The position numbers and the translations under genes were made by a program. This document shows, piece after piece, positions 17,638-26,189 of a stretch of 64,000 bases of DNA; positions within the stretch are counted from its first letter, which is position 1; each line of letters opens with the position of its first letter. The stretch comes from Vibrio albus (GTDB lineage: Bacteria > Pseudomonadota > Gammaproteobacteria > Enterobacterales > Vibrionaceae), in the NCBI RefSeq assembly GCF_003144035.1, contig NZ_QFWT01000003.1, forward strand, positions 1 through 64,000, written 5' to 3'. The notes beneath the pieces were generated by a model. The model had not been told where the DNA came from. It did not search any database and worked only from the letters and a program-made list of their open reading frames with translations.

Positions 17638-18864
17638 TTATCGTTTGGGCTTGCTCTGAAATTGCTTGATACTTTTTTTCTTATTAGTTCTGCGATTAGC
17701 TTGTTTATCCCTCGGAGCACGCTTATTTTCACCAGTAGAGGGCTTGTCGGTTACAGGGAAGCCGTCCAGTTCATTTAACGGAAGTTTACGCTGGGTAGTT
17801 TTTCTGATTGCGGCCAGATATTCAGCCTCTCCATGGCAAACCAGAGAAATTGCGATTCCTTTCTGGCCAGCTCTCGCAGTACGACCGATTCGATGCACGT
17901 AAACTTCTGCGTTTGATGGCAGCTCAAAGTTTATCACTACCGGTAAATTTTCCACATGGATACCACGAGCTAGCAAATCAGTTGCGATAAGAACATTCGC
18001 TTTTTGTTCTTTAAACAGATTGAGAGTGGCCTCTCTTTCAACCTGATCTTTGTTTCCATGCAATGCTACAGTGGAAAGCCCCGCCTTGTTCAGTTTCTTA
18101 CATAATGCATCAGCGTTATCTTTGGTTCCGATGAATACCAATACCTGATGCCAGTTGTTTCGCTTTATTTGGTCAATAAGCGCTTTGGTTTTACTACCTT
18201 TATTGACTAAATACAGTTCCTCTTTGATCGTTTCTGCTTTGCCTGCAGTTTCACGCGCCTTAATGAACACGGGGGCATTGAGTAAGGTTTTAGCCTTATT
18301 TTCGAGCTGCTCAGGGAAGGTGGCCGAGAACATTAGGGTCTGACGCTGTTCCGGTAGCATTTCAATAATGCGCTGAATGTCTGTCCAAAACCCCATATCC
18401 AACATTCTATCTGCTTCATCGAGAACCAACTTGCTTATATTTCTCGCATCGAACGTGTTTTCGCCTAACAGCTCAAGAAGTCGACCGGGTGTAGCGACAA
18501 TAATTTCAGGACCGATAGCAAGTTCGGTTTTCTGCTGCTCTTTATCTAAGCCACCACAAATACAAACAGATTTTACATTTATGTTTTTAGATACCAAACA
18601 AAGCGCTTCATTGACCTGTGTCGCAAGCTCGCGAGTAGGGACGAGGATTAGAGCCTGGAAATGAGATGGTTTCTTTATTATCTGCTCTAAGAGAGGTAAT
18701 CCATAAGCCAATGTTTTGCCGCTTCCTGTTTGAGCTATTGCAAGCACATCCTGTTGATTTAGTATCGCAGGAATGGCGAGTGTCTGAATTTCTGTTGGTA
18801 CGCTAAACGTAGCGGGTAGGGCAGCAACTAATTGTTGACTTAGGGGGAGCTTAGTAAACGGCAT
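17638..18864 (-). CDS. DEAD-box RNA helicase, RhlE-like (cassette copy)
   Basis: A 408-residue ATP-dependent RNA helicase. Motifs in order: Q-motif near residue 25, AQTGSGKT (I), PTRELA (Ia), ATPGR (Ib), DEAD (II), SATF (III), VLIATDLLARGI (V) and HRIGRTARAG (VI). A short lysine/arginine-rich tail follows (TNKKKSIKQFQSKPKR). It is one of three DEAD-box genes in the window and is clearly different in sequence from the other two. It lies between type-B and type-A Tn7-like ends, downstream of the YehS-like gene in the same direction with a 37-nt gap, so the two probably form a mobile two-gene operon. Role inferred: RNA remodelling at low temperature or ribosome assembly. Confidence 0.92.
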   Translation of the reverse strand: MPFTKLPLSQQLVAALPATFSVPTEIQTLAIPAILNQQDVLAIAQTGSGKTLAYGLPLLEQIIKKPSHFQALILVPTRELATQVNEALCLVSKNINVKSVCICGGLDKEQQKTELAIGPEIIVATPGRLLELLGENTFDARNISKLVLDEADRMLDMGFWTDIQRIIEMLPEQRQTLMFSATFPEQLENKAKTLLNAPVFIKARETAGKAETIKEELYLVNKGSKTKALIDQIKRNNWHQVLVFIGTKDNADALCKKLNKAGLSTVALHGNKDQVEREATLNLFKEQKANVLIATDLLARGIHVENLPVVINFELPSNAEVYVHRIGRTARAGQKGIAISLVCHGEAEYLAAIRKTTQRKLPLNELDGFPVTDKPSTGENKRAPRDKQANRRTNKKKSIKQFQSKPKR

Positions 18865-18901
18865 AGTTTATGTCTTAGTCTCTCTTATTTTACCTTCAGG
18901 A

Positions 18902-19378
18902 TTACGCTTCGTGCTTATCTTCGGGGCGTAGCTGAAGTTGAACGCCCATTAGGAAGTTGCGTAGAATCTGGTCCCCACATTCGCGGTAATGTTTGTTATC
19001 AGGCTTACGGAAAAATGCACTCAGTTCATGCTTGCTCAATTTAAAATCAGCAACTTTTAGTGTTTCAAGAATATCTTCTGCTTTCATGTTTAGAGCAATT
19101 CGAAGCTTGATAAAGATCATATTGTTGGTCAGACGGCTTTCTGGCGTTTGCTGTTCACCTTCGCGCTTACCACGCTTAGTGTTGATCAAACCATTCAGGA
19201 ACACAGCCAAATCGGTATCTGCCGCATCACAGTAATCCGTATCTTCTTCCTTTTTCAACCAGTTAGCGATTTGAGTTTTAGTTACTGTGTGGTCTGCTGC
19301 TGCAAAGATCTCAACCATTTCTGTATCTTTAAAATCGAAGGTGTAGCGGATGCGGCGAAAAATATCGTTATTAGTCAA
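18902..19378 (-). CDS. yehS: DUF1456 family protein, YehS-like
   Basis: A 158-residue protein made of two similar halves. Each has the pattern (T/N)NxxFxRIRYxFDxKDxEMVEIF / NMIFIKLRIALNMKAEDILE followed by K-x-(Q/H)-x-x-x-(W/F)-x-(K/R) and an acidic D/C cluster with FLNGL/FLMGV. This duplicated DUF1456 arrangement is that of E. coli YehS, whose function is not established. There is no signal peptide or membrane segment. It is the first gene of a likely operon with the DEAD-box helicase. Confidence 0.85.
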   Translation of the reverse strand: MTNNDIFRRIRYTFDFKDTEMVEIFAAADHTVTKTQIANWLKKEEDTDYCDAADTDLAVFLNGLINTKRGKREGEQQTPESRLTNNMIFIKLRIALNMKAEDILETLKVADFKLSKHELSAFFRKPDNKHYRECGDQILRNFLMGVQLQLRPEDKHEA

Positions 19379-19700
19379 AATAATTCCTAAATAAAAGTAT
19401 GAACTGTACGGCCTAGACGCCGGACTGCCTAGTTAATGGTGCGCACTTTACCACAGCACGATTAAAAAGCGCCAACTCTTCCAGCCTCAATGCTTTGTTC
19501 TGTCCAACCCGTAATCCTTTGCTCCAACCACCTACAGTAATACGCCCCGTTTATTGGTAACAAGAGACACTAAAGTAAGGCACAAGGCTGTAATCAAAGG
19601 GACGAAAGGGGCTAGCTGAATATCCTGCCGCTAACTCACTTTCCGGCCAAAGCGAGTTGGGTGTTCGCAATATCCTTGAGTTAGTATATTAGGAATGTTG
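19379..19700. other. Non-coding stretch upstream of the YehS-like gene
   Basis: No supportable gene. A hairpin is formed by AACTC-A-CTTT (19633-19642) and AAAG-C-GAGTT (19649-19658) around CCGGCC. It is too simple to call as an integron attC and has no associated cassette structure. Confidence 0.4.
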
Positions 19701-19850
19701 GTAAGAAACTTTCTTACGGAAAATAAGAGAATAAGCCAAATTTGCTGTTTATTCATGCATTTCTATGCTGACTTTTATTACATTTCTGGTTATAACTATC
19801 TGATTTTCTGTACTCGGATTTGCTAGCTTATTTTGCACGTATCACCATCT
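19701..19850 (+). repeat. Tn7-like right end, type B, copy 3
   Basis: GTAAGAAACTTTCTTAC (19701-19717) is a perfect palindrome also seen at 9131. TATGCTGACTTTTATTACA (19764-19782) and TTTGCTAGCTTATTTTGCA (19819-19837) are 55 bp apart, followed by CGTATCACC and ATCT (19847-19850). Order and spacing match copies 1 and 2. Confidence 0.62.
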
Positions 19851-19912
19851 TATCGCTGAAACCATAAAGTATCCTAAACTTATTTTCGTTGTTTTTTTAC
19901 AACGAAAAGGAA
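19851..19912 (+). repeat. Tn7-like left end, type A, internally deleted
   Basis: TATCGCTGAAACCATAAAG here matches the left end at 4967, but only one CCATAAAG repeat is left. The sequence then rejoins the 5033-5081 stretch (CCTAAACTTATTTT, TTTTTTTACAACGAAAA) leading to a tnsA-like start codon. About 45-50 bp between repeats are missing, consistent with recombination between the 22-bp-spaced repeats. Confidence 0.6.
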
Positions 19913-19918
19913 CAGGTT

Positions 19919-20128
19919 ATGTGCGTTCGCAATTTTCGCCTTCCTACCGATACAGAGTTAAGCAGCATTATTCCAGTATTAGAGCAAGAAAAGTACGATG
20001 ACTTTCTACCTCTAGAGTTGTTATCTCAAGGGTACGGCAGTCGTAATTTTAACATCCTACAAGCTACAGAATGGGTTCGTGAGTTGATGGATGATAAATG
20101 TCCAAGTCCAACAGCTGTAGGAAAATAA
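19919..20128 (+). pseudogene. tnsA start fused to an unrecognised 3' segment
   Basis: The first six codons (MCVRNF) and the ribosome site AAAAGGAACAG are almost the same as those of the tnsA remnant at 5079. After residue 7 the sequence leaves TnsA completely: no EGSLE, PDF or EVKP motif follows. The remaining about 60 residues include ELLSQGYGSRNFNILQATEW and end in TAVGK; I do not recognise them. The likely origin is a deletion that joined the tnsA start to the tail of another gene. It may be expressed from the tnsA promoter but is unlikely to be an active nuclease. Confidence 0.5.
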
Positions 20129-20211
20129 TAAAGTTAGAATCTCCTTACTAACATGGCTCATCTGGATAAGAAGATTTATCACAATCACAATCACGAAGCC
20201 TAAGCCCTCAC

Positions 20212-20499
20212 CTACCTGAAATTGTGCACCTCTAGGCACTCATAAGAGCCCATCTCAAACTCTCGACATATCCAAGTACGGTTTTCATAAATACTGCACA
20301 TGAAAGTTTCTCGGTCTAAAGCTGAGCACCAACCATCTGCTAGCCTAAGCATTGTCTCTCCGCCCCAAGCATCTCGGCTTATATGTTCCTCTGGAACAGA
20401 TGTGTCTGAAATAATCATAACCTCAAGGCGACAACAGCAAGCCTTACAGTTAGAACAACTAATTTCTGGTTCTATTTCGCTTTTGATGGGTATACTCAT
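20212..20499 (-). CDS. YkgJ-family cysteine-cluster protein
   Basis: A 95-residue protein with the cluster CSNCKACCC near residues 15-23, further Cys in GWCSALD, FMCSIY and WICREFE, and the GxxCxxL/CxIYxxRPxxCRxF pattern of the YkgJ (zinc- or iron-chelating) family. It is probably a small metal-binding protein; the physiological role is unknown. It begins 6 nt after the stop of the 45-residue gene at 20506, with no good ribosome site of its own, so translation is probably coupled. Confidence 0.8.
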   Translation of the reverse strand: MSIPIKSEIEPEISCSNCKACCCRLEVMIISDTSVPEEHISRDAWGGETMLRLADGWCSALDRETFMCSIYENRTWICREFEMGSYECLEVHNFR

Positions 20500-20505
20500 G
20501 GGCGT

Positions 20506-20643
20506 TTACAGTTCAAATAATCTTTCTAGATCGCGTTCATTAAGAATATCTTCGATTTTTCTTCTTGTTGATTTTGAATTCTTGTTATCACTTTCAATTG
20601 GTTTGTTTTCTTTTTTAGGTGACTTTTTTTTACTCTTATTCAT
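20506..20643 (-). CDS. Small basic protein (45 aa), PA3496-like C-terminus
   Basis: This short gene starts at ATG 20643 with an excellent AAGGAAGG ribosome site 6 nt upstream and stops with TAA at 20508-20506. The N-half is lysine-rich (MNKSKKKSPKKENK) and the C-half is RRKIEDILNERDLERLF, resembling the conserved end of small PA3496-type proteins. It is directly followed by the YkgJ-like gene, forming a two-gene unit. Function is unknown; the strong ribosome site and tight coupling are the evidence that it is real. Confidence 0.65.
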   Translation of the reverse strand: MNKSKKKSPKKENKPIESDNKNSKSTRRKIEDILNERDLERLFEL

Positions 20644-20666
20644 ATGAGCCTTCCTTAACATAGTAA

Positions 20667-20876
20667 TCAGTAAATTTTGAAAGTACCTAGGTTAAACCCT
20701 ATGTCTGATAAGATATCTCCCATCATATTTGACTCAGAAAATGTAAATTCTAGATTATGCAGTTTGGAATGAAGTTTTGGAAAAATGTGACGTCGTAGGA
20801 TATCACTATTGAGTTGATGTATGCTTTCTGACCAGTTTGACTGTTCATCTTCTAAGTAAAACTCTATTTTGAACAT
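20667..20876 (-). CDS. Hypothetical protein (69 aa)
   Basis: The frame starts MFKIEFYLEDEQSNWSESIHQLN and ends in IY. Beta-like then helical pattern; no motif I recognise. The ribosome site is weak. It lies 23 nt upstream of the 45-residue gene on the same strand and may be in the same transcript. Moderate confidence that it is a gene, because reading-frame amino-acid composition looks natural and nothing else occupies the region. Confidence 0.5.
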   Translation of the reverse strand: MFKIEFYLEDEQSNWSESIHQLNSDILRRHIFPKLHSKLHNLEFTFSESNMMGDILSDIGFNLGTFKIY

Positions 20877-21045
20877 ACTTTAAGCTTGTCTTTACTTGGT
20901 TGTGTGTGTTTACCACATGATTTTTTATACCAGTATCGCTGGCGACTTGTTCTTCGAGACAATAAAACTCCAGAATTTTAAGTGTATTAAAATCTTTATT
21001 GGGAAAGATGGTAGGTGTAATGTACTCACATTACACCCAATGCTG

Positions 21046-21258
21046 CTATAGAGCGATTACATTTGATGCTTGAGGGCCTTTTTGACCTTGCTCTACATTA
21101 AAGCTCACTTTTTGGCCTTCAGCTAGAGTTTTAAAGCCTTCAGATGCGATAGCTCTGAAATGTACAAACACATCAGCACCACCATTATCTTGTGAAATAA
21201 AGCCAAAGCCTTTCGTTTCGTTAAACCACTTTACTGAACCAGTTGTTTTAGTTGACAT
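21046..21258 (-). CDS. Cold-shock protein, CspA family (copy 1)
   Basis: A 70-residue single-domain RNA chaperone. RNP1 is KGFGFISQ and RNP2 is VFVHFRAI, in the order of the five-stranded OB fold. The ribosome site GAGGTATCT precedes the ATG. A long AT-rich leader (about 21259-21480) lies upstream, typical of cold-inducible csp mRNAs that change fold with temperature. It is closely similar to the second csp at 28791, differing mainly at the N-terminus and around residues 36-40 and 54-56. It binds single-stranded nucleic acid in the cytoplasm. Confidence 0.95.
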   Translation of the reverse strand: MSTKTTGSVKWFNETKGFGFISQDNGGADVFVHFRAIASEGFKTLAEGQKVSFNVEQGQKGPQASNVIAL

Positions 21259-22180
21259 AGATACCTCTAAGAAATTAATAATATTGAAACTGCGAGCAAA
21301 TGCTATTTAAAAAACTTTGATGAGAAGCAATCGCAGGAGCTAAACGAAGGTATCGAAAGGAAACTGAGAGAAGGCTTGTACTAAATTTTCACTAATAGCT
21401 CGTTTGCAAGAGCTATGCGCACTATACAGGTTGTTTGGAAAATGAACAGCTTTATTTTATGTTTTTCACAACCTGTAGATTAGAGTTTTAGATAAACTGA
21501 TACAGCGGTAGCGCACTTGTCTTTATGCGGCCTTGATGCATAAAGATGCCAATCGGAATTCCGCTATTGTTCTTGATCAGTGAAAGGTTTTGTCCATTTC
21601 CTGTCACGCCAACCACTGCTAGAAACGGTGGTTTTTGACGTTTTGCAATACCAAAAGTTATCCGAAGGGTAAATTCTGTCCGACGAGCCCAAGTAGCTTT
21701 ATCCAATATGCTTCTCAGGGGTTTGCGACGACATCGGTGTCAGCGACAGAAGACGTTTATCTCCGCCATCAAAGAATTATTCGACGCGATATTGCCAGAA
21801 GTAGCAGGCTCGCTGGCATCCAGAATTACGGATAACTTTCAGTTATTGAAACCTGTATCTTCAAGTTGAACGGGTATACAGATATAATGGGCAGCAATGC
21901 AAACTAACAACAGATTCTTTAGTGACGTTACTGTGTCTTGCTATGACGGCAATTACCTGTACAACTGAGAACCCAAGTATTCTGATTTGAACGACTGCAA
22001 AAAGGTAAGCAGACACTTATTTGTTGTGGTGCAATATCTGGATTTGCTGAATGGCATTCATAGGAAGAAATCTCCTATTTCAAGGGGGAGGTATTACATG
22101 CTTGAAGTCAGCGCAGAAGTCATGCGTCTTCTGGTGTAACATAAGATTTTCAACGGGTCACATCGAAATTTACTGAAAAT
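21259..22180. other. Long region between csp and the GGDEF gene
   Basis: The first about 200 bp are the probable csp leader. From 21488 to 21850 there are overlapping frames on both strands with unnatural or unrecognised products, so I list no gene. At 22098-22139 a 13-codon frame (MLEVSAEVMRLLV) has a very strong AGGGGGAGG ribosome site; it may be a leader peptide or a relic. Confidence 0.35.
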
Positions 22181-24445
22181 ATGGACGCATCCAATAAAGA
22201 TAACAATATTCCTGATGTGGAAACTAATGTACTAGTTTACGCAGAAAAGCTGAATTTGCTTTATAGCCAGTCAGCCGCAGCTTCTATTCTCAGCATTCTC
22301 AATTGTGCTCTTCTGACAGGTATTTTGTGGAATAAAGCTGATCGTCTGATTTTGATAGGCTGGTTCAGTGCGGTTCTTGTGGCTACGGTAATACGTGTAT
22401 TGTTATTTGTGCGTTATTTTCGGGTAGCTCCAGTGGGTGATATGGTGCTTAAATGGGAACGTCCATACAGTTTTAGCCTGTTTATCAGTGTCACAATTTG
22501 GGTTGTCGGTTGTATTTATGCTGTTTACGGATTGCCCCTGCTAGATAAGCTAATTGCTTTTTTTTTCCTGATGGGCATGTCAGCGGGGGCTATTTCTGTT
22601 TATAGCGCAATTCGTTATATGGCCCTGGTAACTGTTGGCGTTCTATTGATGCCAATGACCTTGGTTTTTCTAGCTTCTGGTGAGGCTACTCAAATACTGA
22701 TAGCCATCGCTGTTACAACATTTACACTGTCCGCATTACGTTCAACCAAAGTCTTGTCCGAAAACCTTTCTAGGGTCTTTTCTTTAACCCACCAGTTGAT
22801 AGATAAGACGGTGAAGCTTGACTGGGCACGTAAATTGGCAGAAACGGCTAATAATAATTTGCATGAAAAAGTTGAAGTTATAGATCGCCACGTCATGATT
22901 TCATCGACCGATTTGAACGGTATTATCACTGATGTTACGGAGGCTTTCTGCAAACTTACGGGATATAGTAAAAACGAATTGGTTGGGAAAAATCATAATA
23001 TTTTACGCGATCCGGAAGTGCCTCCTGATTTTTACAAGGATTTGTGGCAAACAATTCTATCCGGGGAAACCTAGCAAGGCGAAATCCAGGATCTGAAAAA
23101 AGATGGAAGTTTTTATTGGGCTGATACATTAATTGAGCCTGATTTTAATGAAGAAGGAGAAATAGTAGGTTACACCGCATTTCGACATGACGTCACCGAT
23201 AAAAAGCTTGCCCAGCATCTAGCCGTTACAGATAACCTGACTGGCCTATATAACCGGAACAAGATCGAAGAAGTTTTAGATTCGGAACTAATACGATTCA
23301 AGCGTTATGAGCATTCATTCTCCATCATTATCATAGATATTGATTTCTTCAAACAGGTTAATGACGCTCATGGTCATCAAGTTGGTGATGATGTATTAGT
23401 AGGTTTTGCACAACTGACTAAAGCTTCGGTGCGTTCTTCAGATACTGTCGGTCGCTGGGGAGGTGAAGAATTTATCATTATATGTCCCGAGGCCGATGAG
23501 GCAGCAGCCAATATGGTTGCTGAAAAAATAAGAAGCAATCTGGAAAATTACCGCTTCTCAGTTGCTGGTCAAAAAACTGCCAGTTTTGGTGTCTCTACCG
23601 CGATAAAAGATGAAAGCAAGGATGACTTGGTGCGGCGGGCGGACGATGCGCTTTATAGGGCAAAGCATAATGGTCGTAATCGTGTTGAATGCTCAAATAC
23701 AAAATTAGCCAGTGTCATTGCGACTCATCTTACTTGGAGGAAGGCTGTTGAATCCTCTTTTGAAGCCAAGGAACAAAAGGCTCATGATCCAAAAGTTTTG
23801 GAAAATGACAGGGCTTGTGGACTAGGTCAGTGGATTTACTCCGATGAAGGAAAGAATGCAATTGACGAACAGCTTTATCACGATTTACTGACTATTCATA
23901 AACAATTACATCAAGCCGCTGCCGAAACTTTACGCCGATACCAGGTTGGTCTAAAAGAGCAAGCACTACAATGCAGAAGTAATTTTGATGATCTATCAAA
24001 CCAGTTAATCGATATGATCAGGCTTTGTGAAGTTCATCTATCTGAGCTTGTAAAACCCATTGTATGGACGGATAGCTATTTGGTAGGTAATGATATAATC
24101 GATGCTCAGCATAAGGCTATCATCATGATCATCAACCGTTTGATAAAAAATGCAGATGATCCTGTGGTGCTGACTGATATAATGGCTGAATTAGTTGATT
24201 ATGGTCAGACGCATTTTCATGATGAAGAGCGTGTGATGAGCAGTATCGACTATCCAGGAATGGCTCAGCATTCCAAGCTTCATGGTGAGTATCTCAGGAA
24301 GGTTTCTCATTTTTCTACAGACTTTAGCATTATGGGGAAAGTAGATACCAAAGAACTCATCAACTTTATGCGTCATTGGTGGCTTGAGCATATCATCAAG
24401 GAAGATCAACAAATCAAACCTTATTTAAATAAGAGGGCAGAATGA
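22181..24445 (+). pseudogene. PAS-GGDEF-CZB-hemerythrin diguanylate cyclase with in-frame amber stop
   Basis: The frame is continuous for 754 codons except for one TAG at 23072-23074. Before the stop: five or six hydrophobic helices (residues about 30-200) and the start of a PAS domain. After it: the rest of PAS (DGSFYWADTLIEP), GGDEF with active GGEEF (GRWGGEEFIII), a zinc-binding CZB domain (HLTWRKAV, CGLGQW, HKQLHQAAAE), and a bacteriohemerythrin with all iron ligands (DAQHK, HFHDEE, HSKLH, HIIKED). PAS domains have Trp at the stop position (GETWxG), so TGG to TAG is the likely change. Two separate reading frames result: a membrane piece ending at 23074, and a catalytic piece that could start internally at 23429 or earlier. 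Intact, it would make c-di-GMP in response to zinc/redox and oxygen. Confidence 0.85.
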
Positions 24446-24741
24446 CAGGATATGCCAATTATTGTTGCAAATTGCGCTAGCTCTTTGATTGTTGCCCATC
24501 ATTTATGTCAACTTTAACTGCAAACAACACCGCTTTTATTAGCGGCTTTTTCTATCTAATACTTTTCAAATCAGGGGATTACCCCTATCAATGGCTTGTT
24601 TTTTCACTTGGTACTGAATTCCGGCCGAGTTTCATGTTGTTTTTCCGCCTCCCTAATGTTAGCAATTGGAGTGTAAAACCGGAGTCTCTTTATAGTTGGG
24701 CTTACTTTGAGCATGGATCGCTTATTGTTGGTTGATAATAA

Positions 24742-24767
24742 AAAGCCAGCGGCAATGCGCTGGCTTT
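24742..24767 (-). terminator. Terminator after ilvE
   Basis: AAAGCCAGCG (24742-24751) and CGCTGGCTTT (24758-24767) form a perfect stem with flanking A- and T-runs on both sides. It can end transcription from either direction, mainly ilvE on the minus strand. Confidence 0.8.
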
Positions 24768-24796
24768 CTATTATCAATTAATACGGTAAGGCCAAA

Positions 24797-25795
24797 TTAA
24801 GCGATTTTAGTTAGCCAGTTGTGTGTATCGGGTGCTTTGCCCCACTGAATATCGTTCAGAGCTTGGCGCAGTTTCTGCGCGATAGGGCCAACCTCTCCTG
24901 AACCGACTTTGACGTCTTGACCGTTGTGGATCAATGTGCCAACTGAGGTCAATACCGCCGCAGTACCTGAAAGCATGGCTTCTACGCCAGGTTTTGCTGC
25001 ACGCTCTAACAGCTCTTCTACAGAAACTTCACGCTCAGTGACTGTCATACCAAGATCTTTAGCAATGGTCAGAATACTTGAACGGGTGACACCGTGCAGG
25101 AAGCTTGAGTCCAGTGCTTTAGTGATGATTTCGTTACCGTCCACCAACAGGAAGTTCGCCGCACCTGTTTCTGTGATGTAGCCATTTGGACAGAATAGTA
25201 CCTGATCTGCCTGGTATTTTTCTTTTGCTTCCATTGTCGGGGACAGGGCGCTGGCATAATTACCACCACTCTTGATCATACCCATGTGTGGTGCACAACG
25301 CTGGCCCGTTTCATCCAGTAGCAGACGCAGGGCATGCGCACCACCGGCGAAGTAATCGCCTACCGGAGACAGTAAGACGTAAACCATTGATGATTCTGAA
25401 GGCGCTGCTGCTTTACCGACTGCAGCTTCTGTACCGATGTGAGTTGGACGAATGTACATTGAACCTGGTGGTTCTGGTACTTCTGATGCGTGTTCGGCCA
25501 CAATATCAATGATCATCTTTGATACTTGCTCTTTATCCAGCTCAGGCAGAGAGAGCAACTTGCTGCTTTGCGCGAAACGGTCGATGTTTTGATCCATTCG
25601 AAAGACGTGTACGCTACCATCTTCATGGCGAAATGCTTTCAAGCCTTCAAAACAGGTGCTTGAATAATGTAAGACGTGAGCACCCGGGTGTAGTGAGATG
25701 CTGTCTGATGTGACGATCTGAGAGTCAGTCCATTGATTATTTTCGAAAGTTGCTAATGCCATTTTCGGCATAAACACGCTACCAAAAGCCGCCAT
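24797..25795 (-). CDS. ilvE: Branched-chain amino-acid aminotransferase
   Basis: A 332-residue PLP enzyme of fold type IV that transaminates isoleucine, leucine and valine with 2-oxoglutarate. Landmarks: HPGAHVLHYSSTCFEGLKAFR near residue 40, YIRPTHIGTE near 112, the Schiff-base lysine in MIKSGGNYASAL near 175, and the phosphate-binding ETGAANFLLV and LSGTAAVLTSVG near residues 210 and 280. Length fits the longer, mitochondrial-type BCAT group (not the 309-residue E. coli IlvE). It is a single gene with a terminator. The intergenic stretch upstream (25796-26189) has no visible leader peptide. Confidence 0.93.
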   Translation of the reverse strand: MAAFGSVFMPKMALATFENNQWTDSQIVTSDSISLHPGAHVLHYSSTCFEGLKAFRHEDGSVHVFRMDQNIDRFAQSSKLLSLPELDKEQVSKMIIDIVAEHASEVPEPPGSMYIRPTHIGTEAAVGKAAAPSESSMVYVLLSPVGDYFAGGAHALRLLLDETGQRCAPHMGMIKSGGNYASALSPTMEAKEKYQADQVLFCPNGYITETGAANFLLVDGNEIITKALDSSFLHGVTRSSILTIAKDLGMTVTEREVSVEELLERAAKPGVEAMLSGTAAVLTSVGTLIHNGQDVKVGSGEVGPIAQKLRQALNDIQWGKAPDTHNWLTKIA

Positions 25796-26189
25796 TATTA
25801 GTTCCTACTGAATGAAATTAAGAAAAGGGTGTGCCTTAAGTTTGGGCAGGCGATTAGATTGGATGTCCAAGACTTAATCACAAAATACTAAAACAGATCG
25901 AGCGTATAAGGAAGTAAGATTGGTGAATTCAGGCTATTTATTAAAATTTTGAAGGAAATTGGATAAATCAGCGGCAAGATGACAGAGAATCACGGCTTTG
26001 TAACCTAGGCTAAATGATCAATACTGGTGTGAGTGATGGTCGTGTTTGTATAATTAAGTGGTTTTGATTGGTGATTATGACGGTTTAACACTATACTCCG
26101 CGCTTTCGGTGGTGTCGTTAACAACTCAATATAGTTAACGGTTCGATGTTACATCGCTGTCTTCTTATCGAATGTTACATGAGGTTGTT
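25796..26189. other. Divergent intergenic region ilvE / DEAD-box gene
   Basis: About 390 bp without a supportable gene. GTTAACAACTC and ATAGTTAACGG around 26115-26140 are repeated GTTAAC-type sequences near the probable helicase promoter. No regulator can be named. Confidence 0.35.

Noticed and set aside
19633..19658. Hairpin considered as an integron attC site
   Set aside because: Lacks the paired conserved core sites and no integron-type cassette or integrase is present; the Tn7-like end model explains the repeats better.
21488..21835. Overlapping frames of 66-72 codons on both strands
   Set aside because: No ribosome sites, no recognisable motif and mutually overlapping; more likely non-coding or a decayed gene.
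24505..24735. 76-codon frame after the GGDEF gene
   Set aside because: No ribosome site or motif; aromatic-rich product typical of chance frames in AT-rich DNA.
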